Assembly: GCF_015207375.1 (NCBI RefSeq)
Contig: NZ_JADEWY010000001.1
Coordinates: forward strand, 1 to 64,000
Direction of reading: 5' to 3'
Length of the DNA: 64,000 nt
Origin: Coleofasciculus sp. LEGE 07092
Lineage (GTDB): Bacteria; Cyanobacteriota; Cyanobacteriia; Cyanobacteriales; Coleofasciculaceae
In this document: in pieces, positions 1 to 8,562 of the stretch
Layout: each line of letters begins with the position of its first letter
How positions within the stretch are numbered: the stretch's first letter is position 1
Position numbers and translations under genes: made by a program
The notes under the pieces: generated by a model
Databases searched by the model: none
Seen by the model: only the letters and a program-made list of their open reading frames with translations
What the model was told of the DNA's origin: nothing

Positions 1-686
1 GGGATGAGGGGTGTCTGGGGAGGTTGCCAATCACCGAAAACTCGCTTTACCTGCTCAACTGCTTCTTCTGGCGTGAGGCGACCGGCGAGACTAATGACCA
101 TATTATCGGGACGGAAATAAGTCTGGTGATAACGCTCCAAATCACTTCGCAGCAGTCCCGATACCGTAGCTTCCGTTCCCAAAACGGAAAGAGCATAGGG
201 ATGGTCTTGATACATTGCCTTTCGCAACTGCTCAAAGGCTACACTAAAAGGCTGCTCCTTTTGAGAACGAATATCTTGAAGGGTTAAGTATCGCTCCAGT
301 TCCACCTCTGTTTCTGGGAAACTAGGCGATCGCAATAATTGCCCCGCTAGTTCCAACATATTGAGCCAATCTGTAGAAACCGTTTTCAGCGAGAGCAAAA
401 AGTAATCTGTTGCCGCATCAGCACTCAGTTGAGCGCCGACAGACTCAACCCGTTCGGCAATTTCAATCGACGAGAGACTTTGGGTTCCTTTAGTGAGGAC
501 GGCGGCAAGCAGGTGAGAGAGTCCAGATTTTTCGCGGGGTTCCCACTGGCTACCTGTCCTCATAAAGATGCGAGTTGCAATAATATCTGCCGCTGAATTT
601 TCAATGGCAATCACAACGATGCCATTATCCAGAACCATGGGGTGGATAAGTTGCTGGGATTGTGACGTTGTGGCATTTTGAAGCAT
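1..686 (-). CDS. M16-family peptidase-like subunit, zinc site lost (3' end cut by window edge)
   Basis: The frame opens with ATG at 686 and is still open at position 1, so only about the first 228 residues are visible. The N-terminal half has the M16 (insulinase / mitochondrial processing peptidase) layout, including the QWEPREKSGLSHLLAAVLTKGT stretch, where active members carry HxxEH. Here it reads HLLAA, so two of the three motif positions are lost and the protein should not bind catalytic zinc. It lies 54 bases downstream of an M16 protein with an intact HFLEH, in the same direction. By analogy with two-subunit M16 enzymes it is probably the non-catalytic partner. The family is certain from the alignment of the two neighbours; the partner role is inferred. 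Confidence 0.85.
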   Translation of the reverse strand, partial: MLQNATTSQSQQLIHPMVLDNGIVVIAIENSAADIIATRIFMRTGSQWEPREKSGLSHLLAAVLTKGTQSLSSIEIAERVESVGAQLSADAATDYFLLSLKTVSTDWLNMLELAGQLLRSPSFPETEVELERYLTLQDIRSQKEQPFSVAFEQLRKAMYQDHPYALSVLGTEATVSGLLRSDLERYHQTYFRPDNMVISLAGRLTPEEAVEQVKRVFGDWQPPQTPLI

Positions 687-740
687 GAAGTTTAAAATAG
701 TGACCAGTTAGGTACAAGATACGGATGCCTGAGTTATCAA

Positions 741-2036
741 TCACCAATCTCCAGCGATCGGTTTGAGAACTGTCACCGCGTAATGATGGGGAGAAAGATA
801 CTGCTGTGCTAACACCATCAAGTCAGACGGTGTTAGTCCTTGAATCTGACGGGGATAAGTGACAGCAAGTTCTGCTGTCGCAATAGTATTGTAATATCCG
901 TACAGACCTGCGAGTTGACCGGCAGCCTCCGTCGAAAAGATGTAATCATTACATAGTAAGCGCTGACAGCGGCTGAGTTCTTTTTGAGATACAGGCGTTG
1001 TTTGGAGTTGCAGGAGGCGATCGCAAATATGTGCTTCTACTTGCTCTAAGTACTGGGGTTCTAAGTAGGCGCTAATCGTGAACAAACTCGAATCGCGCTG
1101 GAGTGAGAAACCACTGCTAATCCCTTGAACCCATCGCAGCTCTTCTCGCAACTCTCGTACCAACCGTGACGAGCGTCCATCGGCTAGTAACACCGAGAGT
1201 AAATCTAAACCATAGGCATCTCTAAGTCCTTCGACACCCGGTCCAATCCAAGCCATCAACAGGCGTGCCTGTTCGATGCGAGGCAAATACAGTTCCTGAC
1301 GCCGAATTTCGGTAATCGGTGGTTCTGCCTCAGATTGCAAGATTGGACAATAGCTGGGATTGCAGAAGTTTTCAAAGGACTTGTTCACCAACTCCAACGC
1401 TGAGGCTTGCTCAACTCCCCCAGTAATTACCACCGTCATGTTTTCCGGTTGGTAGTGAGTGGCGTGAAAACTGCGCATCTGCTGGGGGGATTGCGCCATC
1501 AGTTGCATTTCCGTTCCCAGCACCGAACGTCCGTAGGGATGACGCTGATAAATGTTTTCTGAGAGTGCCTGAAACCCTATCCAATCGGGATTGTCAAAGC
1601 AGGCGCGAATTTCTTCTAACACCACATCCCGTTCCCGCTCGAATTCGTCGTCAGGGATAGCGGCGTGTAAGAGTAAATCGGCTAGGGGAGGCAGGGTATC
1701 TTCTAAATAACGATTGGCTGTAGTCAGGAAAAAATGAGCGTAGTCATGGCTAGTCGCGGCATTCGTGAGTCCGCCGTGACTTTCAATCACCGAGTCAAAC
1801 ACACCCGGAGCTAATTTCTGAGTGCCTTTGAAAATCATGTGTTCCAGGAAATGAGCCATACCAGTCCATTCCTGGGGTTCTGCGATCGCACCTGCACGCA
1901 CCCAAACATCCACAACAACGACGGGTGTCGCGGGTAGACATTGGTGAATGACACTCAATCCATTTGGAAGTTTGAAGATATTAGCGGAAAAGTTTGTAGT
2001 AATCAGCGGATCAGATAGCAATTTTTCTAATCTCAA
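741..2036 (-). CDS. M16-family zinc metallopeptidase (processing peptidase type), catalytic subunit
   Basis: 431 residues, normal for a single-unit bacterial M16 protein. The inverted zinc motif HFLEH lies at residues 62-66 (His62, Glu65, His66), and the downstream ERERDVVLEEI segment near residue 142 supplies the third zinc ligand seen in the family. The C-terminal half contains the usual LLADGRSSRLVRELREE segment. There is no signal peptide. The gene directly downstream (1-686) is a paralogue without the motif, so the two probably form a heterodimer from one transcript. The physiological substrate is unknown. Confidence 0.9.
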   Translation of the reverse strand: MRLEKLLSDPLITTNFSANIFKLPNGLSVIHQCLPATPVVVVDVWVRAGAIAEPQEWTGMAHFLEHMIFKGTQKLAPGVFDSVIESHGGLTNAATSHDYAHFFLTTANRYLEDTLPPLADLLLHAAIPDDEFERERDVVLEEIRACFDNPDWIGFQALSENIYQRHPYGRSVLGTEMQLMAQSPQQMRSFHATHYQPENMTVVITGGVEQASALELVNKSFENFCNPSYCPILQSEAEPPITEIRRQELYLPRIEQARLLMAWIGPGVEGLRDAYGLDLLSVLLADGRSSRLVRELREELRWVQGISSGFSLQRDSSLFTISAYLEPQYLEQVEAHICDRLLQLQTTPVSQKELSRCQRLLCNDYIFSTEAAGQLAGLYGYYNTIATAELAVTYPRQIQGLTPSDLMVLAQQYLSPHHYAVTVLKPIAGDW

Positions 2037-2166
2037 CTTTCAGCTTATGAGTTAAATTTAGTCTCATAGTAACGCCTGAGGGTTGAAAATTCAGAAAATT
2101 TTACTACACAAATCCTATTTAGAGTCAGCATTATTCTGAGGATTTCCACCAAGTCTCTAAACACCA

Positions 2167-2196
2167 AAATCCCCAGTCTCTCAAGACAGGGGATTT
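2167..2196. repeat. perfect hairpin, 8 bp + 4 bp
   Basis: AAATCCCC (2167-2174) pairs with GGGGATTT (2189-2196); inside, GTCT (2176-2179) pairs with AGAC (2184-2187) around a CTCA loop, with one A.A mismatch between the two helices. There is no clear T-run, so it is not an obvious terminator. It could be one end of a small mobile element or part of the structured RNA that follows. Confidence 0.7.
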
Positions 2197-2241
2197 CAGA
2201 GATATGAAGTTCCCCAGGACGCCGTCTTACCTCAGTTTATG

Positions 2242-2330
2242 ACCTGGCTGAACCAGGTGGGTACCGTAGACTCTCGTTTTTAAGTTTCCGGGTACAAGCC
2301 CGGTCTACTGCCACGAGAACACTGGGTTCC
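2242..2330 (+). ncRNA. candidate structured RNA with pseudoknot (possible orphan omega-RNA/HEARO)
   Basis: Helices visible by eye: ACCTGG/CCAGGT (2242-2247 with 2253-2258), CCGGG/CCCGG (2288-2292 with 2299-2303), GTAGAC/GTCTAC (2266-2271 with 2303-2308) and TCTCGT/ACGAGA (2272-2277 with 2313-2318). The last two cross, which makes an H-type pseudoknot around the CCGGG hairpin, and they share base 2303 with that hairpin. The 3' flank GAGAACACTGGGTTCCC resembles GAGAACGCTTTGGGGAAC at 27863-27880, where the same crossed topology occurs. No TnpB or IscB gene is next to it. The structure is seen in the sequence; the RNA class is a guess. Confidence 0.4.
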
Positions 2331-2462
2331 CTTATATAAACGGACATAGATCAACAAACTTTATTGGCAGTCACCAACGTCCCAGTAGAAACTCTAAACT
2401 CCATTGTAGTCGTTTGCCTCAGGATGTCCACTCGCTTGTTCAGTTTGTCCAGGGTTCATCTG

Positions 2463-2494
<32 letters not shown>

Positions 2495-2566
2495 AAATGG
2501 TAAAATAGATATTGGTTTTCGCTCTCGGATTGGTTGGGAACACCTAACCCTTCGGTTTGGTGGTAG

Positions 2567-3460
2567 ATGGTATACAACGAACCCCACTCCTATCTCATTA
2601 AACTCGGCTTATCTCATTGGAATAACTGGAGGGCAAAAAAGCCCGATGTCATTCCTATGCTTGAGGGAGCTAACCTCAATTTACTAGACTTGAGCGGATT
2701 TAATCTCAGGGAAGCCAAAATCCAGGGGGCTAACCTCTTCGGCACCGATCTTATTGAAGCCGATTTAACTGGAGCTGATCTTAGAAAAGCTGACTTAACT
2801 GGAGCTGATCTTAAGAAAGCGAACTTAACTGGAGCTGATCTGTCGGAGGCAAGGCTGATCCGAACTCAGACATTAGAGACAAATTTTAAGGGGGCAAAAT
2901 TTACTGGCACTTGCCTAGAAGATTGGAATGTCGATAGTGGTACGAACCTTGAAGGTGCAATCTGTGACTATGTTTACCTCAAGTCTAAGTATTCCCCTCA
3001 AGAAAAACGGTATGTTCTGCAAGAACGCCGTCCGTATACTGGAACGTTTGAGCTGGGAGAGTTCACCCGACTATTCCAAAAAACGTTAGAAACTGTTGAC
3101 CTGATTTTCCGTAACGGTATTGATTGGCAAGCTTTTCTGATGGCATTTCAACAGTTAGAGATTGAGCGCAACAAATCGGAGCTGTCGATTCAAGGGCTTG
3201 AGAATAAGAATGGCTCTTTTGTGGTTCGGATTAGCGTTGCACCAGAAGAGGACAAGACAGAACTTGAAAAATCTTTTAAACAGCAGTACAAACTAGCTCT
3301 CCAAGCCATTGAAGAAAACTATCGAGAACAGCTTGAAGGAGTCGGTAATTTGGATGAGTGGATTGCCGATTACCGCCACCGAAATGCCGAACTCAAAGAG
3401 ATGATCGAGGTGATGGCTAAAGTCCAGTCTCCATCTTGTCGAAATTCGATTATACCGTAA
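2567..3460 (+). CDS. pentapeptide-repeat protein with C-terminal helical domain
   Basis: 297 residues. Residues about 33-125 form a pentapeptide (A(D/N)LxG) block, including three successive TGADL units encoded by near-identical DNA at 2769-2840. Residues about 140-297 are a separate charged domain (YVLQERRPYTGTFELGEF, then a long E/K-rich helix likely to form a coiled coil around 235-280). The pentapeptide block predicts a right-handed quadrilateral beta helix. No signal peptide or membrane segment is visible, so it is likely cytoplasmic. Function is unknown; this N/C arrangement is common in cyanobacterial paralogue families. Confidence 0.85.
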   Translation: MVYNEPHSYLIKLGLSHWNNWRAKKPDVIPMLEGANLNLLDLSGFNLREAKIQGANLFGTDLIEADLTGADLRKADLTGADLKKANLTGADLSEARLIRTQTLETNFKGAKFTGTCLEDWNVDSGTNLEGAICDYVYLKSKYSPQEKRYVLQERRPYTGTFELGEFTRLFQKTLETVDLIFRNGIDWQAFLMAFQQLEIERNKSELSIQGLENKNGSFVVRISVAPEEDKTELEKSFKQQYKLALQAIEENYREQLEGVGNLDEWIADYRHRNAELKEMIEVMAKVQSPSCRNSIIP

Positions 3461-3637
3461 ACTAACTTAAATAAATATTCACTTCATAGGGACTTTCTGT
3501 GCCATCGGGATTCCGGCGATAGCTGATTTCCCCCCCCAATTGCATCATGCACTTAAGCAACGTCTGGTTATGCCTGATTTGAGAGAACAACTGCTCTGTT
3601 GTGTTCAACGGGATGCAACTTCCCCACTCCCTACTCC

Positions 3638-5974
3638 CTACTCCACCCGTTGCAGACTCGTTTGCTTCGGATCAATAATTTTCTGTCCCAAACCAGAAAA
3701 TTTAACCGCAATACTGATTTTATTTCCTGATCCAAAGACATGGGTAACTTCACCCGTTCCAAAGGCTTCGTGAATCAACAAATCACCCTTTTTCCAGGTT
3801 TGAGATTTCGAGCCTTTAGATTTTGACCCTTTAGCTGCTGCAACCTTAGAGAGTTGATGTGCGGATTTAACTTTCACCAACGTGCTACTGATTAGATCTG
3901 CGGGCAACTCTTCTAAAAACTGAGAACGAACTGCCGGTTCCCGATACCCATAAAGACGACGTTCGCGGGCGTGGGAGAGGAATAACTGTTCTTGGGCGCG
4001 GGTAATGCCAACATAACAGAGACGGCGTTCTTCTTCCAAGGCAATGGGGTCATTTAGGGTGCGGGAGTGGGGAAGCAATCCTTGTTCTAAACCGACGAGG
4101 AATACAACCGGAAACTCTAACCCTTTAGCAGAATGTAGAGTCATCAGAGAGACGGCTTTTTGCCCTTCTTCAAGGTTATCTAAATCAGAAGCAAGGGAGG
4201 CATTTGCTAGAAATCCTTCTAAGCTAGTATCTTCATTTTCTTCCTGAAATTGCAAGACGGCGTTATAGAGTTCGGAAATATTTTCTAATCGGTTTTCGGC
4301 TTCATCCGTGCCTTGCTTTTTTAAGTCATCAATATAGCCGGACTCTTCCATTACAGACTTAACGATTTCAGCCGCTTGCAGGGTTTCAATTTGCTCTTGG
4401 CATTGCCGAATCACTTGACCAAACTTATTAACGGCTTTAGCCGAACGTCCGGCAAGGGTATTAACGGAGGTTTCATCGCTGATGATTTCCCACAGGGGAA
4501 CCCCTAATTCTCGGGAAGCAACCACAAGATGATCGATTGTAGCTTGACCGATACCGCGTCGGGGAGTATTGATAATTCGCAGAAGACTGACCGTATCAGA
4601 GGGATTAGCGATCGCTCTCAGATAAGCGAGGGCGTCTTTAATTTCTTTGCGATCGTAGAACTTCAACCCACCGACAATGATATAAGGAACTTTCCCCCGC
4701 AGTGCATCCTCAATGGGACGAGATTGGGCGTTAGTGCGGTACAGAATGGCAAAGCTGCCCCAGTCTAATTCGGGGTTTTCTTGCGTCAGCTTGAGAATTT
4801 GACCTACCACAAATTGAGCTTCTTCTAACTCATCTTCTGCTTTGTGGCAGTAAATTTGTTCTCCCAATCCCCGTGTGGCTCGGAGAATTTTATCAATGCG
4901 TTGGGTATTTTTTTCGATTAAGTAATTAGCCGCTTGAAGAATGTTTTCTCTAGAGCGATAGTTTTCCTCTAATTTTACCATAGTACGGGTAGCTTCATCG
5001 GGCAATCCATCACCAAAGTCGGCTTGAAATCCCAATAATATGGTAAAGTCTGCCATTCTGAAGGAGTAGATAGACTGGTCAGCGTCACCCACAACAAACA
5101 CCGAGCGATCGCGCCAATCCCATTGGTTTTTTCGGGTTTCGTCGTTAGTCGCTAACAAGCGAATCAGATCATATTGAATCCGGTTAGTATCTTGATATTC
5201 ATCGACCAAAATATGGCGAAATTGTTTATGCCAGTAACCCAAGACGGATTCATTCTGCTGAAAGAGTTTAACGGGGACTAAAATCAAGTCGTCAAAGTCC
5301 AGAGCATTGTTAGCCGCTAGTTGCTCTTGGTAATGGCTGTAAACTTCCCCATAGACTCGTCCTTTGTACCCGGATTGCTCTTTTTCAAATTCTTGGGGAG
5401 ATAACCCTAAGTTTTTGGCGTTGCTAATAGCGTAGCGGATTTTTCGGGGGTCAAATTTTTTGTCATCCAGATTGAGTTGTTTGGTGACAATAGTTTTAAC
5501 GAGGGTTTGGGCATCGGAATCATCAAAGATGGAAAAGTTTCGATTCCACTGGCGTCCTTGTTCATCTTGATATTTATTAATATCGTAGCGGAGGATTCGG
5601 GCAAAGAGGCTGTGAAAGGTGCCAATCCACAGGGGTTTGATGTATTTTTTATAAACTTGCGATCGCAACTGGGTTTGTTCCGCCTCTGGCAGTAACTCTA
5701 AGCGTTGACTGTGCTTGTGTGCGGCTAGCTGCTGGGCAAATATCATTTCAATCCGGGATTTCATCTCCCTTGCCGCTTTATTGGTGAAGGTGACTGCCAG
5801 GATGTTCTCTGGATCAACCTTGTGGGTAAGAATTAAATTGGCAATTCGATAAGTTAGCGCCCTAGTTTTGCCGGAACCCGCACCAGCGACAACTAGCAGA
5901 GGACCGCAGAAGTGTTCGACGGCGCGACGTTGGGAGGAGTTGAGGTGCGTCAGAAAGTCGGTGGTTTGAGTCAT
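3638..5974 (-). CDS. pcrA: ATP-dependent DNA helicase, UvrD/PcrA family (SF1)
   Basis: About 778 residues from the ATG at 5974; an ATG 24 bases upstream would add eight residues, but family members begin close to the MTQTTDFLTHLN start. SF1 helicase motifs are in order: VVAGAGSGKTRAL (Walker A), TFTNKAAREMK, VDEYQDTN (Walker B), GDADQSIYSFR, LMTLHSAKGLEFPVVF and RRLCYVGITRAQ. The C-terminal tail carries the LLIHEAFGTGEVTHVFG Tudor-like segment typical of PcrA. It unwinds DNA 3'-5' in repair and replication-fork maintenance. Likely monocistronic. Confidence 0.95.
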   Translation of the reverse strand: MTQTTDFLTHLNSSQRRAVEHFCGPLLVVAGAGSGKTRALTYRIANLILTHKVDPENILAVTFTNKAAREMKSRIEMIFAQQLAAHKHSQRLELLPEAEQTQLRSQVYKKYIKPLWIGTFHSLFARILRYDINKYQDEQGRQWNRNFSIFDDSDAQTLVKTIVTKQLNLDDKKFDPRKIRYAISNAKNLGLSPQEFEKEQSGYKGRVYGEVYSHYQEQLAANNALDFDDLILVPVKLFQQNESVLGYWHKQFRHILVDEYQDTNRIQYDLIRLLATNDETRKNQWDWRDRSVFVVGDADQSIYSFRMADFTILLGFQADFGDGLPDEATRTMVKLEENYRSRENILQAANYLIEKNTQRIDKILRATRGLGEQIYCHKAEDELEEAQFVVGQILKLTQENPELDWGSFAILYRTNAQSRPIEDALRGKVPYIIVGGLKFYDRKEIKDALAYLRAIANPSDTVSLLRIINTPRRGIGQATIDHLVVASRELGVPLWEIISDETSVNTLAGRSAKAVNKFGQVIRQCQEQIETLQAAEIVKSVMEESGYIDDLKKQGTDEAENRLENISELYNAVLQFQEENEDTSLEGFLANASLASDLDNLEEGQKAVSLMTLHSAKGLEFPVVFLVGLEQGLLPHSRTLNDPIALEEERRLCYVGITRAQEQLFLSHARERRLYGYREPAVRSQFLEELPADLISSTLVKVKSAHQLSKVAAAKGSKSKGSKSQTWKKGDLLIHEAFGTGEVTHVFGSGNKISIAVKFSGLGQKIIDPKQTSLQRVE

Positions 5975-6060
5975 GGCTAGCTGAGGCGATGAGGGCAAGT
6001 CTTCGCAAGGGAGTCTATTCTAGTTAAGGGTATCGTATCTTTGCCGCCGACTGTAGGGAG

Positions 6061-6100
6061 ACAAGGGGACACGGGGACAAGGGGACAAGGAGATTTTTGA
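6061..6100. repeat. purine-rich GGGGACA repeat tract
   Basis: Three near-copies of GGGGACA(A/C) lead into ATTTTTGA, then the MITE at 6103. The same GGGGACA ... TTTTTGAAGTGTTACTC module recurs at 42898-42934 without the MITE. Related G-rich then C-rich tracts follow genes at about 26010-26060 and 36100-36140. Confidence 0.7.
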
Positions 6101-6102
6101 AG

Positions 6103-6196
6103 TCAGGACTTACGCACAGACGCTACATCTGGTAGGGGTATGAGATATCGTACCCCTACAATTAGAGGTTGATCGGTAAATTTGCGTAAGTCCTGA
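6103..6196. mobile_element. 94-bp MITE-like element with 14-bp perfect terminal inverted repeats
   Basis: The ends TCAGGACTTACGCA (6103-6116) and TGCGTAAGTCCTGA (6183-6196) are perfect inverted copies. An inner hairpin GTAGGGGTA/TACCCCTAC spans 6132-6159. No coding capacity. The flanking module exists uninterrupted at 42915-42934 (TTTTTGAAGTGTTACTC), giving an empty site and showing that the element moved into a pre-existing repeat. It is probably mobilised in trans by a transposase sharing its ends; the transposase family cannot be settled from the window. Confidence 0.75.
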
Positions 6197-6216
6197 AGTG
6201 TTACTCTTCTCGCCTA

Positions 6217-7266
6217 TCACCCTACACCCCACACCCCCTTAAATCCTATCAACGTCCAAAAATACCCATCGGGTGCAACAAACGAGAAACTGGTTTCTCC
6301 AAACTCATTGCCCGTTATTTCTGTTACGCTTCGAGCTGCACTGACCTTTACCCGATTAAAATACTCTTCTAACTCCTTTACCCGATAGGTATATAACGAC
6401 ATCCCCAAACACCCAGGTTTGGCTTTTTCAAAACAGTCTGCTAATTGCATCGCCTCAGGAAACCGGAGAATGTACAACCGACCCGAACGTACTGCCTGTA
6501 AGTCAGATTTTGATGACCGTGGATCGTCAAATGCTGTCACCAAAAACCGTTCTCCTGGTTGAAGATCAAACATCTGTCGAGCAGCGTCTGAGGATTCATA
6601 AGTTGTTTCTACATCATCTCGTGTCCGCAATAATCCTAAAATGTCTTCATAAAAGCACAGGGTTTCCTTGCTATCATCCTGAATAACCATGCCCATATGA
6701 GTAATCTGGCTGGTTTTGAAAAAAGCACTTTCATTAATCTGTCCATAATTCGGTAGACTGTAGCCGAAGCGCTGGAACAATACTTGCCGAGTCAGCGGTT
6801 GCAGCAGCATCATTTCTCGCACCCCCACTGCCGTCTCAAGAAACGGACGACTTTTTCTCTCTTTGTTATAGATAATTTCCCAGTGAAGATGGGTATAGTT
6901 GACGGGCAATCCTGCTGCTGTTGCTTCTTGGGCATGATTTAGGATAGTCAACAAATCAGCAGTTAATGCAGTTGCCCAACGGTTGCCTTTTCCTTTCATT
7001 GAACTCATCTGCAACCCTTCATTGGTAGGGTTTTCCCAAACCATCAAGCGAATCAGCCCGTGATCGGCATCTTGGTGATAAAGTCGAATCGAGTGCAAAG
7101 CCGAGTTCACGCTGTACAACTGGTTGGCGGCTGTGGCTGACAATTCACCCATCTGCCCAATTCGATAGCCAAACTGCTGCCAGTATTGAATTTGTGATAG
7201 GGCATCCTGAGTTCCGATACACACTTCATAGATGCCTTCTATTGAGGTAGGCTGTACCTGAGTCAT
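6217..7266 (-). CDS. two-domain VOC/glyoxalase-fold protein
   Basis: About 349 residues from the ATG at 7266; 7299 would add 11 residues with no homologous look. Two vicinal-oxygen-chelate modules can be seen: residues about 10-130 (GIYEVCIGTQDALSQIQYWQQFGYRIG) and about 190-345 (HMGMVIQDDSKETLCFYEDILGL ... SFVAPDGYFWTLIGF). The second module has the FYEDILGL helix and the terminal DGYFWTLIG strand of glyoxalase/bleomycin-resistance proteins. The substrate cannot be called. Unusually large for a simple glyoxalase; probably a tandem-VOC dioxygenase-like or binding protein. Confidence 0.75.
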   Translation of the reverse strand: MTQVQPTSIEGIYEVCIGTQDALSQIQYWQQFGYRIGQMGELSATAANQLYSVNSALHSIRLYHQDADHGLIRLMVWENPTNEGLQMSSMKGKGNRWATALTADLLTILNHAQEATAAGLPVNYTHLHWEIIYNKERKSRPFLETAVGVREMMLLQPLTRQVLFQRFGYSLPNYGQINESAFFKTSQITHMGMVIQDDSKETLCFYEDILGLLRTRDDVETTYESSDAARQMFDLQPGERFLVTAFDDPRSSKSDLQAVRSGRLYILRFPEAMQLADCFEKAKPGCLGMSLYTYRVKELEEYFNRVKVSAARSVTEITGNEFGETSFSFVAPDGYFWTLIGFKGVWGVG

Positions 7267-7430
7267 AGTCGTAGAGACTTCCACAGAACTTCTCTTCACC
7301 GTTTGTCCGTTGCAGTGACAGATATCACTAAAACTATACCGTTATTGTCACGATTGCTTTTATTTGAAAATCACATAAAAATCGGGTAAAACCGTTCATA
7401 TTAATAGAAACAACTTTTTGTATAGTTACA

Positions 7431-7634
7431 ATGTCTGCTGAAGTAGTTGTCGTTCAGACTAATATTGAAGAATTGGTCGCCCAAATTTTAATGTATCGTA
7501 GAGTCACCCGTACCGAGCAGTTTATTTTGAAGTATACACTGCTTTATAAAGAAGAGCTGAATGAACAGGAGAAAACTTTAATTGACCGCATATTCTATGG
7601 GGTACGGCATGGGTTGCTCAAACTCGTTGAATAA
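7431..7634 (+). CDS. small conserved-type hypothetical protein (67 aa)
   Basis: 67 residues, mostly helical and charged (VAQILMYRRVTRTEQFILKY). The frame opens at an ATG after the AT-rich stretch 7380-7430, which has plausible -10-like sequence (TATAGT). I cannot name a family. Coding support is moderate: balanced codon use, a divergent promoter region shared with 6217-7266, and no competing frame. Two-helix make-up suggests a small regulatory or anti-sigma-like role, but this is speculation. Confidence 0.55.
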   Translation: MSAEVVVVQTNIEELVAQILMYRRVTRTEQFILKYTLLYKEELNEQEKTLIDRIFYGVRHGLLKLVE

Positions 7635-7667
7635 GGGTTGATTCCCATAGCCTGATTTAATCGACGA

Positions 7668-8123
7668 ATGCAGCAGTTATTTGTATATAAAATAAAGGAA
7701 AATATAAGAATAAATTTACCCGTTAATAACGATATCTGTAACGATTCAGCGAATAACCGCTTTTGGCAACACGTTGTCCAAACCATCGCTACGGCTGTAA
7801 AGTGTCCGGCGGATTTAGTCGCTCATTATGGGAGTGGTAGATTTGCCGTCATTTTATCGAATACTCAGGCAGAAGGCGCTGTCTGTTTAGCAGAAGAGAT
7901 TCGCTTTCAGATTAAAGCCATTGAGATTGATTCAGCCCATTGCCAATTTCGCCAATCCCTCACCGCTAGTTTGGGAGTGGCTAGCGTGATTCCCAGCCGC
8001 GACTACTCTCCAACCCTGTTGCTCACTGCTGCGGCTCAAGCACTCTATCAAGCAAAAGTACAAGGATGCGATCGCGTTATTCTCTACGAAACACTGCTGC
8101 GGCAAACTCAATTCGCACGTTGA
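7668..8123 (+). CDS. degenerate GGDEF-domain protein, N-terminally short
   Basis: 151 residues matching the second half of a GGDEF domain: ADLVAHYGSGRFAVILSNTQ is where active diguanylate cyclases have RYGGEEFAVLLP, followed by the CLAEEIRFQIKAI helix and SLTASLGVAS ... AAAQALYQAKVQGCDRV. The signature is GSGRF, so both acidic catalytic residues of GGEEF are gone, and the N-terminal substrate-binding strand is barely recognisable. It cannot make c-di-GMP. Either a pseudogene-like remnant or a stand-alone degenerate domain. Starts 33 bases after the 67-aa gene and may be co-transcribed. Confidence 0.65.
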   Translation: MQQLFVYKIKENIRINLPVNNDICNDSANNRFWQHVVQTIATAVKCPADLVAHYGSGRFAVILSNTQAEGAVCLAEEIRFQIKAIEIDSAHCQFRQSLTASLGVASVIPSRDYSPTLLLTAAAQALYQAKVQGCDRVILYETLLRQTQFAR

Positions 8124-8173
8124 TGTCGATTGCTAAATTATTTGTCACCGTTGTCAGATTAGTGTCATCTTGC

Positions 8174-8365
8174 TTAGGGCATATAGCTTGCTCCCCTCAG
8201 CACCCAAACTAGCTCACACAAAACGATATTGGTGATAAAGCAAGGCTGATTCTCTTGAATAACACTAACGGTCTGTTGCCATTGTTGCTCATCATCTCTA
8301 GTAAGGTATCGAATTACGGCGATGGGCGATCGCACTGGACGGCACACAAATGTCAGAAAGCGCAT
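8174..8365 (-). pseudogene. truncated VapC-like PIN-domain toxin
   Basis: 63 residues. The segment IRYLTRDDEQQWQQTVSVIQENQPCFITNIVLCELVWVLRG is typical of VapC toxins (about 130 aa). The preceding residues (FVCRPVRSPIAV) replace the DTN motif holding the first catalytic Asp, and a GCGATCGC octamer lies in that stretch. The C-terminal half is missing: the frame stops just after VLRGASYMP. Two lesions make it non-functional. Its start overlaps the stop of the antitoxin (TAATG), the normal vapBC arrangement. Confidence 0.7.
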
Positions 8366-8562
8366 TATGCTAAACGCTGATACAACTCACCATTCTTTGT
8401 CAACACATAATTGGCTGCTTCAACAAACTCGCTCTTTTGAGAGTTGAGCCAATCCTCCAAGCTTGCCTTCAATAACACTTCGAGTGCAATCCCATGCACT
8501 GCTGCCAAATCTTGTAGCTTTTGGAATTGGGTGTCTGAAAGGTCAAGGGTAATAGAAGCCAC
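8365..8562 (-). CDS. VapB-type antitoxin, now orphaned
   Basis: 65 residues, MASITLDLSDTQFQKLQDLA start with a beta strand then two helices as in ribbon-helix-helix antitoxins; the C-terminal half (EAANYVLTKNGELYQRLA) would bind the toxin. Translation is coupled to the broken PIN gene by TAATG. With the toxin truncated it would be free to keep binding its operator or to neutralise related toxins elsewhere. Confidence 0.75.
   Translation of the reverse strand: MASITLDLSDTQFQKLQDLAAVHGIALEVLLKASLEDWLNSQKSEFVEAANYVLTKNGELYQRLA

Noticed and set aside
2299-2330. tRNA-like T-arm appearance of the GGGTACAAGCCC hairpin
   Set aside because: No acceptor stem, D-arm or anticodon arm can be drawn around it.
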